From Candidatus Aegiribacteria sp. (lineage in GTDB: Bacteria > Fermentibacterota > Fermentibacteria > Fermentibacterales > Fermentibacteraceae): 16,424 nucleotides of DNA. This document shows, piece after piece, positions 13,689 through 16,424 of the stretch. The first letter of the stretch is position 1. Each line of letters starts with the position of its first letter. Location of the stretch: assembly GCA_021107345.1 (NCBI GenBank), contig JAIOSX010000152.1, positions 1 to 16,424 on the forward strand, in the 5' to 3' direction. The position numbers and the translations under genes were made by a program. The notes beneath the pieces were generated by a model. That model was not told where the DNA came from, made no database searches, and was given only the letters and a program-made list of their open reading frames with translations.

Positions 13689-13716
13689 TTGACATTTTTT
13701 AAAGTTTCTATATATT
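13689..13716 (+). promoter_or_regulatory. Promoter of the DUF2089 operon
   Basis: A perfect TTGACA, a 16-bp spacer and TATATT lie in an AT-rich stretch, giving a start near 13723. The leader is short, with GGAGG (13731-13735) 6 nt before the ATG at 13742. Confidence 0.7.
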
Positions 13717-13741
13717 TTTTTTAAGTTATTGGAGGTTATTC

Positions 13742-14092
13742 ATGGATATTGGTAATGCTAAATGTCCCGACTGCGGAAAACCGATGACCCCGGTTACCTG
13801 CGAGTGCCGGTACTGCAATATCAGGATGGAGGGAAAATTCTCTGTTTCAATTTTGTCCCAGCTAGCTCCTGAGGACCAGGCACTTGTAATAGCATTCGTG
13901 CGCAGCTACGGTTCGATAAAGAAGATACAGGAACTCCTTGACGTGAGCTATCCCACTGCGAGGGCTAGAATCGCAGATCTGATAAAGAGACTGGATGCAA
14001 CTATGGAGGTGCCGAATAGCATGGAAAGCCAGATTCTTGAGAAACTCGAAAGGGGAGATATTTCCTTCTCCGAAGCTATGGAGGAACTATAA
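13742..14092 (+). CDS. DUF2089-family zinc-ribbon/HTH protein
   Basis: The 116-residue protein starts with a zinc-ribbon-like cluster (Cys8 and Cys11 in CPDCG; Cys20, Cys22 and Cys25 in CECRYC). A helix-turn-helix region follows at about 40-85, with DQALVIAFVRSYGSIKKIQELLDVSYPTARARIADLI. This is the layout of the DUF2089 family, probably DNA-binding. Residues 95-116 (ESQILEKLERGDISFSEAMEEL) form a SHOCT-like helix pair resembling the N-terminus of the third gene in this operon. The stop TAA shares its last base with the ATG of the next gene. It is likely a regulator, perhaps of its own operon; the signal is unknown. Confidence 0.85.
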   Translation: MDIGNAKCPDCGKPMTPVTCECRYCNIRMEGKFSVSILSQLAPEDQALVIAFVRSYGSIKKIQELLDVSYPTARARIADLIKRLDATMEVPNSMESQILEKLERGDISFSEAMEEL

Positions 14093-14349
14093 TGCCGGCC
14101 TGTATACTTCTGTTCAGGATAAGGAATTTCTTTATCCCGTTGCCATGGTTCCTCGTATGGTTCTTTCTGGCACCCTTTGTTCTTTTAGGGTGGTTCGTGG
14201 GAAATATCGGGCTGATTTTCGACCCTGACAGCTATCCAATGAAGGTAGCCAGCCAATCATGGAGGGTTCTTATGCTACTGACAGGCCTTCATGGAACCGA
14301 AGTAAAAGTCAATACCAATGAAGAAAACATATTAATCAAATTCATATAA
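14092..14349 (+). CDS. Small membrane protein in the DUF2089 operon
   Basis: The 85-residue product has one long hydrophobic stretch (about 10-42, NFFIPLPWFLVWFFLAPFVL and following residues), likely one or two tightly packed membrane segments. A short polar C-terminal part of beta character follows, ending TEVKVNTNEENILIKFI. I recognise no family. Its ATG overlaps the DUF2089 stop by one base, and the SHOCT-like gene follows after 20 nt. Co-translation suggests it works with both. The coupling supports that it is real despite its small size. Confidence 0.75.
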   Translation: MPACILLFRIRNFFIPLPWFLVWFFLAPFVLLGWFVGNIGLIFDPDSYPMKVASQSWRVLMLLTGLHGTEVKVNTNEENILIKFI

Positions 14350-14369
14350 CCCATTAGAAGGGAAATACA

Positions 14370-14783
14370 ATGAAAAACGATTCTCAGAAGAAGATCCTGG
14401 AAATGCTATCCAGCGGCAAGATCTCCGTGGAGGAAGCCACAGCGCTTCTTTCAAAACTTCAATATCCCGATACACCCGATGAAGAGCTTAAAGATCCGGA
14501 ATCAGGGGAAGTAAAAAGAAAAACTCTGAAATACCTGAGAGTAGTGGTTGACTCCGCCAACGGTGACAAGGTTAACGTAAGGGTACCCCTGAGCCTGATA
14601 AAGACAGGTATCAAGCTGTCAGCCCTCGTTCCCGGCAATGCAGCTGAAAAAATCAGTAGCCATGGATTCGATCTTTCTCAGCTCTCAGAACTTAACGGAG
14701 ATGAACTTATCCAGGCGTTAAGCGATCTGCAGGTCGATGTGGACAGCGCTGATGGAGATAAGGTAAGGGTTTTCACCGAATAG
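14370..14783 (+). CDS. SHOCT-like domain protein
   Basis: The 137-residue protein begins with a SHOCT-like helical hairpin (about 5-29, KKILEMLSSGKISVEEATAL). An acidic linker follows, and then a region (about 52-137) with two similar strands, VVVDSANGDKVNVRVP and VDVDSADGDKVRVFTE, that look like an internal duplication around a helical centre. Related proteins often sit beside DUF2089 or cell-envelope stress genes and are annotated as SHOCT-like domain proteins. The ATG follows AAGGGAA. It is the last gene of the operon, and convergent with the methyltransferase gene 82 nt away. The role is unknown. Confidence 0.8.
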   Translation: MKNDSQKKILEMLSSGKISVEEATALLSKLQYPDTPDEELKDPESGEVKRKTLKYLRVVVDSANGDKVNVRVPLSLIKTGIKLSALVPGNAAEKISSHGFDLSQLSELNGDELIQALSDLQVDVDSADGDKVRVFTE

Positions 14784-14788
14784 ATAAA

Positions 14789-14826
14789 GACTCCTGCCCT
14801 TATACCACCTGTTACATCGGAGTCTG
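14789..14826 (+). terminator. Possible hairpin after the SHOCT-like gene
   Basis: AGACTCC and GGAGTCT form a 7-bp stem around a 24-nt loop just after the stop. There is no following T-tract, so termination is doubtful. The gap to the convergent gene holds no better candidate. Confidence 0.25.
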
Positions 14827-14865
14827 TGTTCGTGTGTGTAAAAAGCCGGTGGGAATCTTTCCCTG

Positions 14866-15612
14866 TCAGGGTTTACGAGCCTTCAGAACATATTCTCCGG
14901 GACGCAATCCAAAGTAGTCATCTGTGTCGCCATACATTAACAGGACTTCAACACTGAAGCCCTGTTCTGTCAATCTGTGCTGAAGACCCTCCACGGAATA
15001 GACCCTCACATGATCCTCCTGCCCGAAATGAATCAATCTTTCCTCGGGAGAAATAATCGATTGATCCTCATACATTTCTTCGCTGAATGGAGTCTGTATG
15101 AAACAGCTTCCACCGGGTTTCAATATTCGTAAGAGTTCCGTCATGGCTTTTCTATCTTCTTCTATATGTTCAAGAATATGATAACAGATGATCTTATCAT
15201 ATATATTTTCTAATTCATCAATGTCAGTAATATCAATGCACTTATCTGCCGCAAATTCTCCGGCATAATCTGTAGATATATACTGAATATCCGATCTTGA
15301 TTCATATGCTCTCTTGATCGCCCCGGATGGCGAAAAATGAAGAACTCTCTCTCCGGAATTCATTTCTTTCTCAAGAATTGTGAACAGTCTTCTGGCTCTT
15401 GATAAACTGCCGCATCTGGGACACAAACGTTCTTCATCATTGAGTTCAACGAAAGTCCTGAGTCCGTATCCACATATATTGCATCTGTGTCTGTTACCTC
15501 TGTATCGAATTGCTATTATTCCTCGTAACATGCATTCATACCTGGCAAGAAGCCTTCCAGGAATTACTCTTCGAGCAATACTTTTTACCGAGTTGTACAT
15601 CTCAGATAACAC
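14866..15612 (-). CDS. Zinc-ribbon class I SAM-dependent methyltransferase
   Basis: The product is 248 residues from a GTG at 15612, or 244 from an ATG at 15600; the Shine-Dalgarno evidence (AAGGG) does not clearly decide. A treble-clef-like zinc site is formed by CNIC (44-47) and CPRC (64-67). The methyltransferase domain follows, with an unusual motif I VLHFSPSGAIKRA (90-102) lacking the usual GxGxG, then YISTDYAGE, the IICYHILEHIEED motif (141-153) and LRILKPGGSCFIQTPF (161-176), typical of Methyltransf_11. Such proteins often act on sugars or lipids in cell-surface gene clusters, but there is no such cluster here. The substrate is unknown. It has its own likely promoter about 85 nt upstream. 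Confidence 0.85.
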   Translation of the reverse strand: MLSEMYNSVKSIARRVIPGRLLARYECMLRGIIAIRYRGNRHRCNICGYGLRTFVELNDEERLCPRCGSLSRARRLFTILEKEMNSGERVLHFSPSGAIKRAYESRSDIQYISTDYAGEFAADKCIDITDIDELENIYDKIICYHILEHIEEDRKAMTELLRILKPGGSCFIQTPFSEEMYEDQSIISPEERLIHFGQEDHVRVYSVEGLQHRLTEQGFSVEVLLMYGDTDDYFGLRPGEYVLKARKP

Positions 15613-15884
15613 CCTTCGTATCTGTTGGGCAAAGCTATCGCCCCTCTCATCAAGCAGTCCGCTGAAATCAATCAGTCATGGCATCTTTAAGAAATTATAC
15701 CACAACATATGGCCCGCGGTCGACTTCGCTGCCCTTACAGCTCGCTCACTCAGCGATTTGGACAATCCCACAATTGTCTCTATGTCAATGCATCTTGCCA
15801 GTCCTCTGACGTTCCTGCTGCGTTACAGATTCAGTCACATAGTAGTATATTTCTTTCTCTCTTCAATGTAGAAAGGAAATATCC
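15613..15884. other. Intergenic region between divergent genes
   Basis: The 272 bp hold the methyltransferase promoter and leader and the ribosome binding site of the YchF-like gene. A minus-strand frame (about 15680-15830) stays open for about 50 codons, reading RGLARCIDIETIVGLSKSLS and onward, but has no good start. I do not call it a gene. A weak TATATT near 15846 could be the -10 for the rightward gene. Confidence 0.4.
15694..15723 (-). promoter_or_regulatory. Candidate promoter of the methyltransferase gene
   Basis: The minus strand has TCGACC, an 18-bp spacer and a perfect TATAAT (15694-15699). Transcription would begin near 15687, leaving a leader of about 75-85 nt. Confidence 0.45.
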
Positions 15885-16424
15885 GTGAAAATAGCTCTTG
15901 CCGGAAAACCGGGTTGCTGCCGGTCCACTCTGTTCCGCGCGCTTGCAGGCTCCAAGTCTACTGATACGGGAATACCTCTCACGGTTAAGGTAACCGACCA
16001 CAGGCTGGACTTTCTTGAGCGTATCCACAACCCGCTAAAGAACACCCATGCAACAGTCGTATTTCTAGATGTTCCCTCACCGTCTTTCTCATCGAAGAAC
16101 CTGGCTCTTATCAGGAATGCCGCAGTACTGGCAGTTGTCCTTGATAATTACGCTCTGGGTGATACTGTGAACGATTTTAATGAGATCGAATCGGAGCTAA
16201 TTCTGAACGACATGGCCCTGTGTGAGAAAAGGCTGGCTCGCCTTATCAAGGAGAGTAAAGGTAAATCCAGAGAAGCCATTCTTCTGGGAATCCTTCAAAA
16301 GCACATGGAGAACGGCAGTCCCCTGCGAATCCTGAAGCTTGATAAAGGTGAAGCAGCAATTCTGGCTCCATACGCCCTTCTATCCTTAAAACCTCTTATA
16401 GTTGTCTCCAACAGAATGGGTGAC
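15885..16424 (+). CDS. YchF/Obg-like GTPase homologue with degenerate P-loop (partial)
   Basis: From GTG at 15885 (AGAAAGGA 7 nt upstream), 180 codons run to the window edge. The pattern follows YchF: MKIALAGKPGCCRSTLFRAL, then DHRLDFLERIHNPLKNTHAT and VVFLDVPSP. ELILNDMALCEKRLARLIK (104-122) matches the YchF coiled-coil helices, and LRILKLDKGEAAIL and LSLKPLIVVSN match the return to the G domain. Two parts are abnormal. The P-loop, normally G-x-P-N-V-G-K-S-T, reads G-K-P-G-C-C-R-S-T, with the catalytic Lys replaced by Arg. The switch II region after LDVPSP also lacks the usual GxxxGAxxGxGLGN insertion. It is likely a pseudo-GTPase paralogue of YchF that does not bind nucleotide in the normal way. 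The C-terminal TGS-like domain would lie beyond the window. Confidence 0.8.
   Translation, partial: MKIALAGKPGCCRSTLFRALAGSKSTDTGIPLTVKVTDHRLDFLERIHNPLKNTHATVVFLDVPSPSFSSKNLALIRNAAVLAVVLDNYALGDTVNDFNEIESELILNDMALCEKRLARLIKESKGKSREAILLGILQKHMENGSPLRILKLDKGEAAILAPYALLSLKPLIVVSNRMGD

Noticed and set aside
15680..15830. Short minus-strand frame upstream of the methyltransferase
   Set aside because: It is about 50 codons without a proper start and overlaps the TATAAT promoter element. I do not recognise the product.

Overview
The window reads as a stretch of bacterial chromosome with moderate GC content, from a bacterium that secretes proteins carrying a YPNP-type C-terminal sorting domain. That domain (407-487 of the M14 peptidase), a plant/cyanobacterial-like GlgC and a DUF2089/SHOCT cluster would fit an uncultured FCB-type or related candidate phylum. 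No rRNA is present, so this placement is inference.

Layout. 1-97: start of a secreted protein running off the left edge on the minus strand. 183-518: remnant of a tyrosine recombinase, followed by a tRNA T-arm-like sequence. 793-6338: a one-directional minus-strand block, read from the right as M14 zinc carboxypeptidase, J-domain/TPR protein, MerR-family regulator, tRNA-Pro(GGG), small multidrug-export-type membrane protein, tRNA-Pro(CGG), TIGR00725/LOG-like nucleotide-binding protein, apt, and a lipoprotein with its own promoter and terminator. 6359-6722: rpsT (S20) with promoter, UUG start and terminator. 6767-10228: an iron operon with a DtxR/MntR-type repressor under a perfect 18-bp operator, a tandem-domain FeoA protein and FeoB, all translationally overlapped. 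13586-12324: glgC on the minus strand, convergent with feoB. 13689-14783: a three-gene DUF2089 / small membrane protein / SHOCT-like operon. 14866-15612: a zinc-ribbon methyltransferase (minus). 15885-end: an YchF-like protein with a broken P-loop, cut by the right edge.

The most striking region is 10010-12352. A three-gene hipB-hipS-hipT (HipBST-like) toxin-antitoxin module sits exactly between the convergent 3' ends of feoB and glgC. It is flanked by two 264-bp direct repeats about 91% identical by hand count. Each repeat contains the last 72 codons of feoB plus the last 9 codons (including stop) of glgC. The left copy completes feoB and leaves a glgC tail scrap. The right copy completes glgC and leaves a feoB tail broken by a nonsense codon. 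This is the footprint expected if DNA carrying the same feoB/glgC junction recombined in and brought the toxin module with it. Many differences between the copies are silent, so the two feoB ends probably diverged in separate functional genes before being brought together.

Upstream of hipB are three copies of TTACTG-N6-CAGTAA spaced exactly 72 bp apart, the last overlapping the likely -10 element and start site. This suggests autorepression with HipB bound on one helical face.
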